The translations under genes were made by a program, and so were the position numbers. The notes below the pieces were generated by a model. The model had not been told where the DNA came from, made no database searches, and saw only the letters and a program-made list of their open reading frames with translations. Positions 1 to 5,351 of a stretch of 7,574 nucleotides of DNA are shown here, piece by piece. This DNA is from Leptolinea sp964397625 (lineage in GTDB: Bacteria; Chloroflexota; Anaerolineae; Anaerolineales; Anaerolineaceae). Every line of letters begins with the position of its first letter. Positions within the stretch are counted from its first letter, which is position 1. The stretch covers positions 1 through 7,574 of the forward strand of contig CAYNJT010000106.1 of NCBI GenBank assembly GCA_964397625.1. Direction: 5' to 3'.

Positions 1-102
1 TTATCAAATGAACTATCTGTTCCTGTTCGGTAACATTATCTTTTGAATTGACAGGTAGGACTTTTTTCGCGACCCGGGGGACGATGGTTGAAGGTTGATT
101 AT

Positions 103-558
103 TCAGCGTTTCAACGATAAGTCTTGATCTCCAAGTGTTCGAACGGATTTAGTCAAAACATCAATTTCAATTACGAAGACGCCATTGAGTAGATGCTTGT
201 TTGTCCGGTAATAGTAATCAGCAAGAGTTTCTGTGTGTTTGTTATCTACATCCCTACGCAAGACAACAAACCGGAATTTATCACTGGATATATGCTGTAA
301 ATAAAAGACAGCTTCATTAATAAATCCCATCTTCGCGCTTGGAACATTGCCGCCTTCAGTCCACGAGTAATTCTTGCACTCACCTATGTAATTGCCATCA
401 TCAGACACAAGATCAAATTTGTGGTTCTTTGGCGGGTTGCCAATCGGTATCGAATGTTCAGTTTGGAAATAAACCCGGAAATGTTGGCCAAGCACTTCCG
501 CTGCAATTGTCTGAAAGCTCTTTCCTTTACCCGTGTTCTGGCTATTAGGCTCTGGCAT
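103..558 (-). CDS. Small hypothetical protein with PD-(D/E)XK-like nuclease signature
   Basis: This is a 151-residue protein on the strand opposite to the rest of the window. I do not recognise a named family. Counting from the upstream in-frame GTG (subtract 2 for the chosen ATG), it shows Glu23 in an N-terminal helix, then Asp51 in KFDLVSDDG, then Glu62-Cys-Lys64 in YIGECKNY. The order helix-Glu, Asp, ~10 residues, E-x-K is the active-site layout of PD-(D/E)XK nucleases such as Holliday junction resolvases and restriction endonucleases. There is no signal peptide or membrane segment, so it is presumably cytoplasmic. The ATG at 558 is preferred over the GTG at 564 because GGGAGAAGG (572-564) sits 5 nt before the ATG but overlaps the GTG. 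A DNA-cleaving role is inference from the motif only. It is divergent from the restriction-modification operon, which has no hsdR in this window. Confidence 0.7.
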   Translation of the reverse strand: MPEPNSQNTGKGKSFQTIAAEVLGQHFRVYFQTEHSIPIGNPPKNHKFDLVSDDGNYIGECKNYSWTEGGNVPSAKMGFINEAVFYLQHISSDKFRFVVLRRDVDNKHTETLADYYYRTNKHLLNGVFVIEIDVLTKSVRTLGDQDLSLKR

Positions 559-563
559 AGTCA

Positions 564-572
564 CCTTCTCCC
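564..572 (-). promoter_or_regulatory. Ribosome-binding site deciding the start of the minus-strand gene
   Basis: Read on the minus strand this is GGGAGAAGG, five bases before the ATG whose first base is 558. The in-frame GTG at 564-562 shares its G with this motif, so the ribosome could not use both. The ATG is therefore the likely start. Confidence 0.6.
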
Positions 573-795
573 GTATAAGTCATAAAATTACTAATTCTTA
601 GAAACCTTTATTATTTCTTCAAGTGAAGCATGACATCCGATAAAGATACCTTAATTATCATAATCCAAATTTCTTAGCAGAGAGATGTTCACTTCCACCC
701 TGAGATTATCCCCCTCTTATGATTCCAAATGCACTGGAATAGGAATGGAGCTTGTTTAATAACTTGATTAAATTATATTTTCGCTAACGATTCTT

Positions 796-818
796 TTGCA
801 GTAGAATAAATACTGCAA
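796..818. promoter_or_regulatory. Upstream operator-like dyad O1, TTGCAGTA-N7-TACTGCAA
   Basis: This is a perfect inverted repeat with 8-bp arms (796-803 and 811-818) around a 7-bp spacer. It ends 7 bases before the -35 hexamer at 826. Its inner core CAGTA-N7-TACTG recurs exactly at 857-873, on the other side of the same promoter. Such a site would bind a dimeric regulator, or possibly a symmetric methyltransferase complex. Which protein binds it is not shown by the sequence. Confidence 0.6.
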
Positions 819-825
819 TTAATAC

Positions 826-853
826 TTGACAAATGCGAAACACTTGCTATAAT
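826..853 (+). promoter_or_regulatory. Consensus sigma-70-type promoter of the operon
   Basis: The -35 is TTGACA (826-831) and the -10 is TATAAT (848-853), both exact consensus, with a 16-bp spacer. A TG one base before the -10 (845-846) makes it an extended -10 as well. Transcription would begin around 859-861, giving a leader of about 36 bases before the ATG at 896. It reads toward the half-HsdS gene and hsdM, and probably drives the whole plus-strand operon. Matching dyads on both sides suggest so strong a promoter is kept under control. Confidence 0.85.
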
Positions 854-876
854 TTACAGTATGAAATCTACTGTGT
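854..876. promoter_or_regulatory. Downstream operator-like dyad O2, overlapping the transcription start
   Basis: This is an inverted repeat ACAGTA-N7-TACTGT (856-874, perfect 6-bp arms). It starts directly after the -10 and covers the expected transcription start. It shares the core CAGTA-N7-TACTG with the dyad at 796-818, and the left flank is also similar (TTACAGTA against TTGCAGTA). Protein bound here should block RNA polymerase. The two dyad centres are 58 bp apart, about five and a half helical turns. Confidence 0.55.
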
Positions 877-899
877 TAATAATATGCGAGGGCTTATGA
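861..899 (+). CDS. Possible 12-residue leader peptide overlapping the half-hsdS start
   Basis: An ATG lies at or within two bases of the predicted transcription start. It opens a 12-codon frame (MKSTVLIICEGL) whose TGA stop overlaps the ATG of the next gene as ATGA. No Shine-Dalgarno site is possible in so short a leader, so translation would have to be leaderless. If translated, it could couple translation into the half-HsdS gene. It may equally be chance, and nothing in the peptide is recognisable. Confidence 0.2.
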   Translation: MKSTVLIICEGL

Positions 900-1468
900 A
901 GGCTTCTCTGGGCGACATATCTGAAATCCAGGTTGGCTATCAATCGCGGGAAGGGATCCGCGCGCATCCTGATGGTAGCCACTTTTTACTTCAGGCGCGA
1001 GATTTCAACATCCTGCACCAGGTAGATTGGTCCAACCTTACCAGGTTTACCCCTGCTGGCTCTATGACCAAATCGGAAATCCAGCAGGGTGATGTCTTGT
1101 TCCTGGCCAAAGGGCAGGATAATTTTGCCTGCCCAGTAAACCGCGTAACCAATCATGTCCTCGCGGCAAATTCATTTTATATCTTACGGCCCAACAAGGC
1201 AACGATTCTACCTGATTACCTGGCCTGGTGGCTCAATCAAACACCCGCGCAGGAGTACATCAAACTGAACCGTAGTGGTAGCTCACTCCCCTTCCTTTCC
1301 GTTTCTGCGTTATCGCGTCTTGAGGTTCCTATCCCACCCATTGAGGTACAAAGAAAAATTGGCGAATTGGAGCTGCTGAGAAAAAAGGAAGCGGATCTAT
1401 TAGGTTTATACCTGTTAAAGAAATCGACCTTGATCCAAACAGTCTGTCTGAATGCAATTATCGAATAG
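896..1468 (+). CDS. Half-size (single-TRD) type I specificity subunit-like protein
   Basis: This 190-residue protein is about half the length of a normal HsdS and has one Methylase_S-type target-recognition domain. The N-terminus SLGDISEIQVGYQSREG and the later FLSVSALSRLEVPIPPIEVQRKI are typical of where a TRD begins and where it passes into the conserved helix. A short C-terminal helical segment follows. In type I systems this subunit reads DNA and docks HsdM. A single-TRD protein could act as a homodimer and recognise an interrupted palindrome, as shown experimentally for truncated HsdS of EcoDXXI. The start at 896 is chosen because upstream in-frame ATGs lie inside the promoter (833) or lack a ribosome site (884), whereas GAGGG (888-892) precedes 896, although only 3 bases away. 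Its stop is 13 bases from hsdM. It may be functional or a decayed remnant; the intact frame and strong promoter favour function. Confidence 0.8.
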   Translation: MKASLGDISEIQVGYQSREGIRAHPDGSHFLLQARDFNILHQVDWSNLTRFTPAGSMTKSEIQQGDVLFLAKGQDNFACPVNRVTNHVLAANSFYILRPNKATILPDYLAWWLNQTPAQEYIKLNRSGSSLPFLSVSALSRLEVPIPPIEVQRKIGELELLRKKEADLLGLYLLKKSTLIQTVCLNAIIE

Positions 1469-1471
1469 GAG
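1467..1471 (+). promoter_or_regulatory. Ribosome-binding site of hsdM overlapping the preceding stop
   Basis: AGGAG overlaps the TAG stop of the half-HsdS gene (1466-1468) and lies 10 bases before the ATG at 1482. This identifies 1482 as the hsdM start, rather than the in-frame ATG at 1452 that lies inside the previous gene. It also suggests the two genes are translated from one transcript. Confidence 0.7.
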
Positions 1472-1481
1472 AAAAAGAGAC

Positions 1482-3011
1482 ATGGCTAACTCACATGCAA
1501 GCAAGAATGAAATCGGGCAAATTGTCTGGGCGGCCTGCGACACCTTCCGCGGCGCCGTGGATCCTTCGGAATACAAGAACTATATCCTGACGATGTTGTT
1601 TGTGAAATACCTGAGCGATTTGCGGAAAGATGTCCTTGCGGACTATACCCGGCGTTACAACGGTGATATGGTTCGTGTGGAACGTGCCATGAAGCGGGAA
1701 CGCTTTGTGATTCCAGATGAATGCACATTTGATTATCTCTATGAACGGCGTGACGCGGCGAATCTCGGTGAAATTATCAACATCGCCCTGGAAAAGATTG
1801 AGGATGCCAACAAATCCAAACTGGAAGGGGTCTTTCGCAACATCGATTTCAACAGTGAAGGCGCGTTGGGCCAAACCAAAGACCGCAACCGCCGCTTGAA
1901 GAATCTACTGGAAGATTTCGCCGATCCCCGTTTGGACCTGCGTCCCTCCGTTATCGGCAATCGCGATGTCATTGGGGATGTTTATGAATATCTGATCGGC
2001 CAGTTCGCGGCAGGTGCCGGCAAGAAGGCCGGTGAATTCTACACACCGCCGGAGGTCTCCATTCTGCTGGCAAAACTGGTGCAACCTAAACCCGGGGACC
2101 GTATTTGCGATCCAGCGTGCGGGTCAGGCTCTTTGTTGATTCGGGTGGCCAGGGAAACCGGCAGCCAGAATTATTTCCTCGGCGGACAGGAATCCAACGG
2201 CTCAACCTGGGCGTTGTGCCGCATGAATATGTTTTTGCACGATATGGACGGCGCGCAAATCGAATGGTGCGATACGATTTCCAACCCGCGCCTGCTCGAT
2301 CATGATGAACTGATGCGTTTCAACGTTGTGGTTGCCAATCCACCTTTCTCCCTGAAAAAATGGGGCGCTGAATTTGCCACGAACGATCCGTATAACCGCT
2401 TCCACCGCGGATTGCCGCCGGCCAGTAAAGGTGACTATGCCTTTATCAGTCACATGGTGGAGATCGCGCTGGAAGGCGAAGGCCGCGTGGGGGTCATCGT
2501 TCCGCACGGCGTGCTCTTTCGCGGCGCTGCGGAAGGCATCATTCGTAAGCAGTTCATCGACGAGAACATCCTGGAAGCTGTCATCGGGCTGCCGGAGAAG
2601 CTCTTCTTTGGAACGCCGATTCCCGCCGCCATTCTGGTATTCAACAAGGCGCGTAAACCCTGGACCGAAGCGCAAACCGAACGCGACCGGCATATCCTGT
2701 TTATTGACGCTTCACACGACTTTGAAAGCGGCACCAATCAGAACGTTCTGCGCGAGGAAGACATCAACCGCATTTTCCAAACCTATTTGGATTTCAAACC
2801 CGTTGAGAAATATGCCTCATTGGCGACGTTAGCCGATATTCAAGCCGCGGATTACAACCTGAACATCCCGCGTTACGTGGATACGTTTGAAGAGGAAGAA
2901 GAAGTCGATATTCCCGCTGTGCAGAAAGAAATCGAGGCAATCGAAGCGGAACTGGTTCAGGTGCAGGCTGAAATGAAGAAATATCTGGAAGAGTTAGGGC
3001 TTGATAAATAA
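1482..3011 (+). CDS. hsdM: Type I restriction-modification methyltransferase subunit HsdM
   Basis: This 509-residue protein transfers a methyl group from S-adenosylmethionine to the N6 of adenine, working in the cytoplasm as M2S with HsdS and as the core of R2M2S with HsdR. The N-terminal helical HsdM_N domain (about residues 10-150) contains TFRGAVDPSEYKNYIL, typical of the family. The N6_Mtase domain follows with GEFYTPPEVSILLAKLV (from 184), the SAM-binding motif DPACGSG (210-216) and the catalytic NPPF (286-289). The tail is acidic, then a coiled coil (about 470-509), probably the contact with HsdS helices. Length matches EcoR124-type HsdM. All catalytic motifs are intact, so the enzyme should be active. 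It lies between two specificity-like genes and is the only methyltransferase in the window. Confidence 0.97.
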   Translation: MANSHASKNEIGQIVWAACDTFRGAVDPSEYKNYILTMLFVKYLSDLRKDVLADYTRRYNGDMVRVERAMKRERFVIPDECTFDYLYERRDAANLGEIINIALEKIEDANKSKLEGVFRNIDFNSEGALGQTKDRNRRLKNLLEDFADPRLDLRPSVIGNRDVIGDVYEYLIGQFAAGAGKKAGEFYTPPEVSILLAKLVQPKPGDRICDPACGSGSLLIRVARETGSQNYFLGGQESNGSTWALCRMNMFLHDMDGAQIEWCDTISNPRLLDHDELMRFNVVVANPPFSLKKWGAEFATNDPYNRFHRGLPPASKGDYAFISHMVEIALEGEGRVGVIVPHGVLFRGAAEGIIRKQFIDENILEAVIGLPEKLFFGTPIPAAILVFNKARKPWTEAQTERDRHILFIDASHDFESGTNQNVLREEDINRIFQTYLDFKPVEKYASLATLADIQAADYNLNIPRYVDTFEEEEEVDIPAVQKEIEAIEAELVQVQAEMKKYLEELGLDK

Positions 3012-3014
3012 AAA

Positions 3015-3042
3015 GGCAGTGCAACGGTTACCGTTGAAAGCC
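3015..3042. repeat. Palindrome/hairpin in the hsdM-rhuM gap
   Basis: The core CAACGGT-T-ACCGTTG (3022-3036) is a perfect inverted repeat with 7-bp arms about one central base. An outer GGC/GCC pair (3015-3017 and 3040-3042) could extend the stem across small internal loops. It lies 3 bases after the hsdM stop and about 50 bases before the rhuM start. A run of six T follows only about 20 bases later, so it is not a standard intrinsic terminator. It could be a protein-binding site, an mRNA stability hairpin or a weak attenuator. Confidence 0.5.
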
Positions 3043-3072
3043 TCCAATCGGATTATACCTGTTTTTTCTCAC

Positions 3073-3078
3073 AAGGAG
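3073..3078 (+). promoter_or_regulatory. Ribosome-binding site for the TTG start of rhuM
   Basis: AAGGAG lies 7 bases before the TTG at 3086, an ideal spacing. The next in-frame ATG (3125) falls inside the conserved IIMYQTEGG region and has no such site. The rare TTG start is therefore well supported, and may keep RhuM levels low within the operon. Confidence 0.75.
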
Positions 3079-3085
3079 CACAAAA

Positions 3086-4129
3086 TTGACTGATAATTTG
3101 CCGGAAGAAAAATCCGATATCATCATGTATCAAACCGAGGGCGGCGATACCCGGTTAGAGGTTCGACTTGAAGGTTCAACGGTCTGGTTGAGCCAAAAAA
3201 TGATGGCGACCCTATACCAAAAGGATGTTCGAACCATCAATGAACATATTAAATCGATCTATGCGGAAGGCGAGCTTGATCCGGAAGCAACCATCCGGAA
3301 ATTCCGGATAGTTCAAAAAGAAGGCAAAAGAGAAGTTTCCAGGCAAATTGATTTCTACAACCTGGAGATGATTCTCGCGGTTGGCTACCGCGTAAAATCC
3401 CACCGCGGCACCCAGTTCAGACGCTGGGCAACCGAACGGCTGCGCGAGTACCTGGTCAAGGGCTTCGTTATGGACGATGAGCGCCTGAAAGAAGGGCGTG
3501 GTCTGGGCGCGGATTATTTTGACGAGCTGCTCGAGCGCATTCGTGATATTCGTGCCTCCGAAAAGCAGTTTTATCGAAAAATCACCGAGATCTACAGCCT
3601 GGCTGTGGATTACGATCCCAACGCGGAAATCACCCGTGAATTTTACGCCAGTGTGCAGAACAAACTGCACTGGGCGATTACTGGACATACCGCGGCTGAA
3701 TTGATCGCGGATCGCGCCAGCGCCGCCAAACCGAATATGGGCCTGACCAGTTGGAAGGGCAAAAAAGTGCGCCAGGCGGATGTGACCGTGGCCAAGAATT
3801 ACCTGGCAGAAGATGAACTGCGCAGCCTGAACCGCATTGTGACCATGTACCTGGATTACGCCGAAGACCAGGCGGAGCGCCACCAGCCCATGTACATGCG
3901 GGATTGGGCGCAAAAGCTGGATGCCTTTCTGCAGTTCAACGGGCGCGAAGTGCTGCACGATGCCGGCCGGATTTCGGCGGAGGTGGCCAAGACATTGGCG
4001 CTCTCGGAATATGAAAAATATAACACCGCCTGCCTGGAACGGGAAGCCAGCCAGCCGGATGAGGATTTTGATCGAGTTTTAAAACGCCTTAAGGTAAATT
4101 GTGACAGTGATACTGGGGGAGTTCAATGA
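3086..4129 (+). CDS. rhuM: RhuM-family protein within the type I locus
   Basis: This 347-residue protein matches the RhuM (virulence_RhuM) family across its length. Near the N-terminus is IIMYQTEGGDTRLEVRLEG (12-30), followed by VWLSQKMMATLYQKDVRTINEHIKSIY (33-59, wrapped around by YAEGEL), which reads like a helix-turn-helix and resembles phage antirepressor N-domains. A second conserved block (about 94-127) includes GYRVKSHRGTQFRRWA and REYLVKGF. The helical C-terminal half contains GHTAAELIADRA and a KPNMGLTSWKG block (about 200-224). The family is named for a Salmonella pathogenicity-island gene, and homologues recur between hsdM and hsdS in type I loci. Its biochemical role is unknown; the putative HTH makes DNA binding or operon regulation plausible. 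It has no signal peptide. It starts with TTG and its stop overlaps the hsdS start as ATGA, pointing to translational coupling. Confidence 0.92.
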   Translation: MTDNLPEEKSDIIMYQTEGGDTRLEVRLEGSTVWLSQKMMATLYQKDVRTINEHIKSIYAEGELDPEATIRKFRIVQKEGKREVSRQIDFYNLEMILAVGYRVKSHRGTQFRRWATERLREYLVKGFVMDDERLKEGRGLGADYFDELLERIRDIRASEKQFYRKITEIYSLAVDYDPNAEITREFYASVQNKLHWAITGHTAAELIADRASAAKPNMGLTSWKGKKVRQADVTVAKNYLAEDELRSLNRIVTMYLDYAEDQAERHQPMYMRDWAQKLDAFLQFNGREVLHDAGRISAEVAKTLALSEYEKYNTACLEREASQPDEDFDRVLKRLKVNCDSDTGGVQ

Positions 4130-5337
4130 CTAAACCAGGGAATGATAATAAAGAAGGTTTTAAAGACACTCTATTAGGACAGTTACCATCACAATGGAAA
4201 GTTCTATTTATAGATGAAATTGCAGAAGTAACTATGGGACAATCCCCCGACTCAAAATATTACAATGTTGTTGGGGAAGGTCTTCCACTTATACAGGGCA
4301 ACGCAGACTGTAAAAATGGTACAACTCAGCCCAGATTCTGGACAACTCAAATAACCAAGACATGTGATCCTGGTGATTTAATACTCTCTGTAAGAGCACC
4401 AGTAGGGCCTGTCGCGAAATCCTCGCATCATGCATGTATTGGTCGAGGTGTTTGCGCAATCAAACCTGCTCAGAGTAGTAATTACTTGTTTCACATATTG
4501 ATTAGCCTAGAGAATAAATGGGGTAAGATTTCACAAGGTAGTACTTTTGATGCTGTAACCTCTTCTCAAGTTAAGAAATTACGAATCGCTGTTCCACCGA
4601 TAAAAGAACAAGAAAAAATCACTTCCATAATTTCTGTTTGGGATCACGCGATTGAGCGTGTTCAGCGGCTGATCGAGGCCAAACAGCGGCAAAAAGCCAA
4701 ATTGGTCTCCCAATTGCTTTCCGGAAAAATGCGTTTTCCTGGCTTTCAGGATGAATGGAAGCAGGTAAAGCTGGGCGCCTTCCTTCACCCTAAATTCCGC
4801 AAGGTTGTGAAACCTGCCGGGGCTTATCTGCGGCTCGGGATCCGCAGTCACGGCAAGGGCACGTTTACATCGGTTGTGGACGACCCGGAAACCATCGCGT
4901 TGACACACCTTTTTCAGGTTCGCAAGGATGACCTGATCGTCAACATCACCTTCGCCTGGGAAGGCGCGATCGCCCTGGTGGGTCCGGATGGTGATGGAGC
5001 GCTGGTCTCGCACCGCTTCCCGACCTATGTTTTCAATACATCAAAGATGCTGCCGGAATATTTCAAGCATCTCATGGTCACTGACCGATTTTTCTATGAG
5101 CTGGATCTGATCTCCCCTGGCGGCGCTGGTCGCAACCGGGTGATGAACAAAGGCGATTTCTTGAAGATTACGGTTGCCGTTCCCGATATTGAAGAACAGA
5201 AGAAGATCGCCGTCGTGCTGGGCGGGATGGATGAACAAGTCGCCTTGTTAAAAAAATACCTGGAGAAGCTAAAAGAGCAGAAAAAAGGTCTGATGCAGAA
5301 GCTGCTCACAGGTGAAATTCGGGTGAAGGTGGATTAG
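4126..5337 (+). CDS. hsdS: Type I restriction-modification specificity subunit HsdS (two TRDs)
   Basis: This 403-residue protein is of normal HsdS length and selects the bipartite DNA target for HsdM. TRD1 covers about residues 20-160, beginning LPSQWKVLFIDEIAEVTMGQ and ending LRIAVPPIKEQEKI. The central conserved helix runs to about 207 and includes QRLIEAKQRQKAKLVSQLLSG. TRD2 covers about 210-355 and ends VPDIEEQKKI. The distal helix (about 365-400) includes LEKLKEQKKGLMQKLLTGE, an internal repeat of the central one, as expected for the HsdS pseudo-twofold. The start follows GGGGAG (4116-4121) and overlaps the rhuM stop. Composition changes abruptly inside the gene: 18 of 60 bases are G or C at 4141-4200, against 38 of 60 at 4801-4860. 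The change falls near 4640, at the start of the central helix, which suggests TRD1 was acquired by recombination. The frame is intact throughout. Confidence 0.96.
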   Translation: MTKPGNDNKEGFKDTLLGQLPSQWKVLFIDEIAEVTMGQSPDSKYYNVVGEGLPLIQGNADCKNGTTQPRFWTTQITKTCDPGDLILSVRAPVGPVAKSSHHACIGRGVCAIKPAQSSNYLFHILISLENKWGKISQGSTFDAVTSSQVKKLRIAVPPIKEQEKITSIISVWDHAIERVQRLIEAKQRQKAKLVSQLLSGKMRFPGFQDEWKQVKLGAFLHPKFRKVVKPAGAYLRLGIRSHGKGTFTSVVDDPETIALTHLFQVRKDDLIVNITFAWEGAIALVGPDGDGALVSHRFPTYVFNTSKMLPEYFKHLMVTDRFFYELDLISPGGAGRNRVMNKGDFLKITVAVPDIEEQKKIAVVLGGMDEQVALLKKYLEKLKEQKKGLMQKLLTGEIRVKVD

Positions 5338-5342
5338 GAGGG
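5336..5342 (+). promoter_or_regulatory. Strong ribosome-binding site of the RloC-like gene
   Basis: AGGAGGG overlaps the TAG stop of hsdS (5335-5337) and lies 9 bases before the ATG at 5352. It fixes the start of the final gene and indicates co-transcription with hsdS, so methylation specificity and the putative effector are made together. Confidence 0.8.
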
Positions 5343-5351
5343 ATATCAAAC

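Larger units (their letters stand above)
559..825. other. AT-rich intergenic region between divergent genes
   Basis: This stretch separates the minus-strand nuclease-like gene from the plus-strand operon promoter. It holds no convincing gene. The longest plus-strand reading frame I noticed with an ATG (685-759, 24 codons) has only a weak AGAGAG upstream. Several dyads are visible: CTTCA-N2-TGAAG at 617-628, ATTCCA-N7-TGGAAT at 722-740, TTTAAT-N6-ATTAAA at 755-772, and the strong TTGCAGTA-N7-TACTGCAA at 796-818, listed separately. I could not find a clear -35/-10 pair for the minus-strand gene, although it must be expressed from here or be read through from elsewhere. Confidence 0.6.

Noticed and set aside
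48..53. TTGACA near the left edge as a -35 element
   Set aside because: No -10-like hexamer is found at 16-18 bases, where the sequence is GC-rich.
685..759. 24-codon plus-strand frame in the intergenic region
   Set aside because: Only a weak AGAGAG precedes it, the peptide is not recognisable, and the composition is that of intergenic DNA.
833..895. In-frame upstream ATG starts (833 and 884) for the half-HsdS protein
   Set aside because: The ATG at 833 lies inside the promoter spacer, upstream of the transcription start. The ATG at 884 has no ribosome-binding site. The family-like sequence begins at about 896.
1452..1481. In-frame ATG at 1452 as the hsdM start
   Set aside because: It lies within the preceding gene and lacks a ribosome site, whereas AGGAG is well placed for the ATG at 1482, and HsdM-like sequence starts after it.
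3034..3059. TTGAAA and TATACC as an internal promoter for rhuM
   Set aside because: The spacer is only about 13-14 bases, too short for a normal sigma-70 promoter.
3062..3067. Run of six T after the palindrome as a rho-independent terminator
   Set aside because: It is about 25 bases from the hairpin, and a well-formed gene with its own ribosome site follows at once.
1491..3958. Long antisense and alternate-frame ORFs across hsdM and rhuM (up to 248 codons)
   Set aside because: They are shadows of well-identified genes on the plus strand. Their translations are low in conserved motifs and they lack supporting ribosome sites.
4105..4115. CAGTGATACTG just before hsdS as a third operator copy
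   Set aside because: The half-sites resemble CAGTA/TACTG but the spacing is far shorter than N7 and there is no promoter nearby, so it is probably chance.
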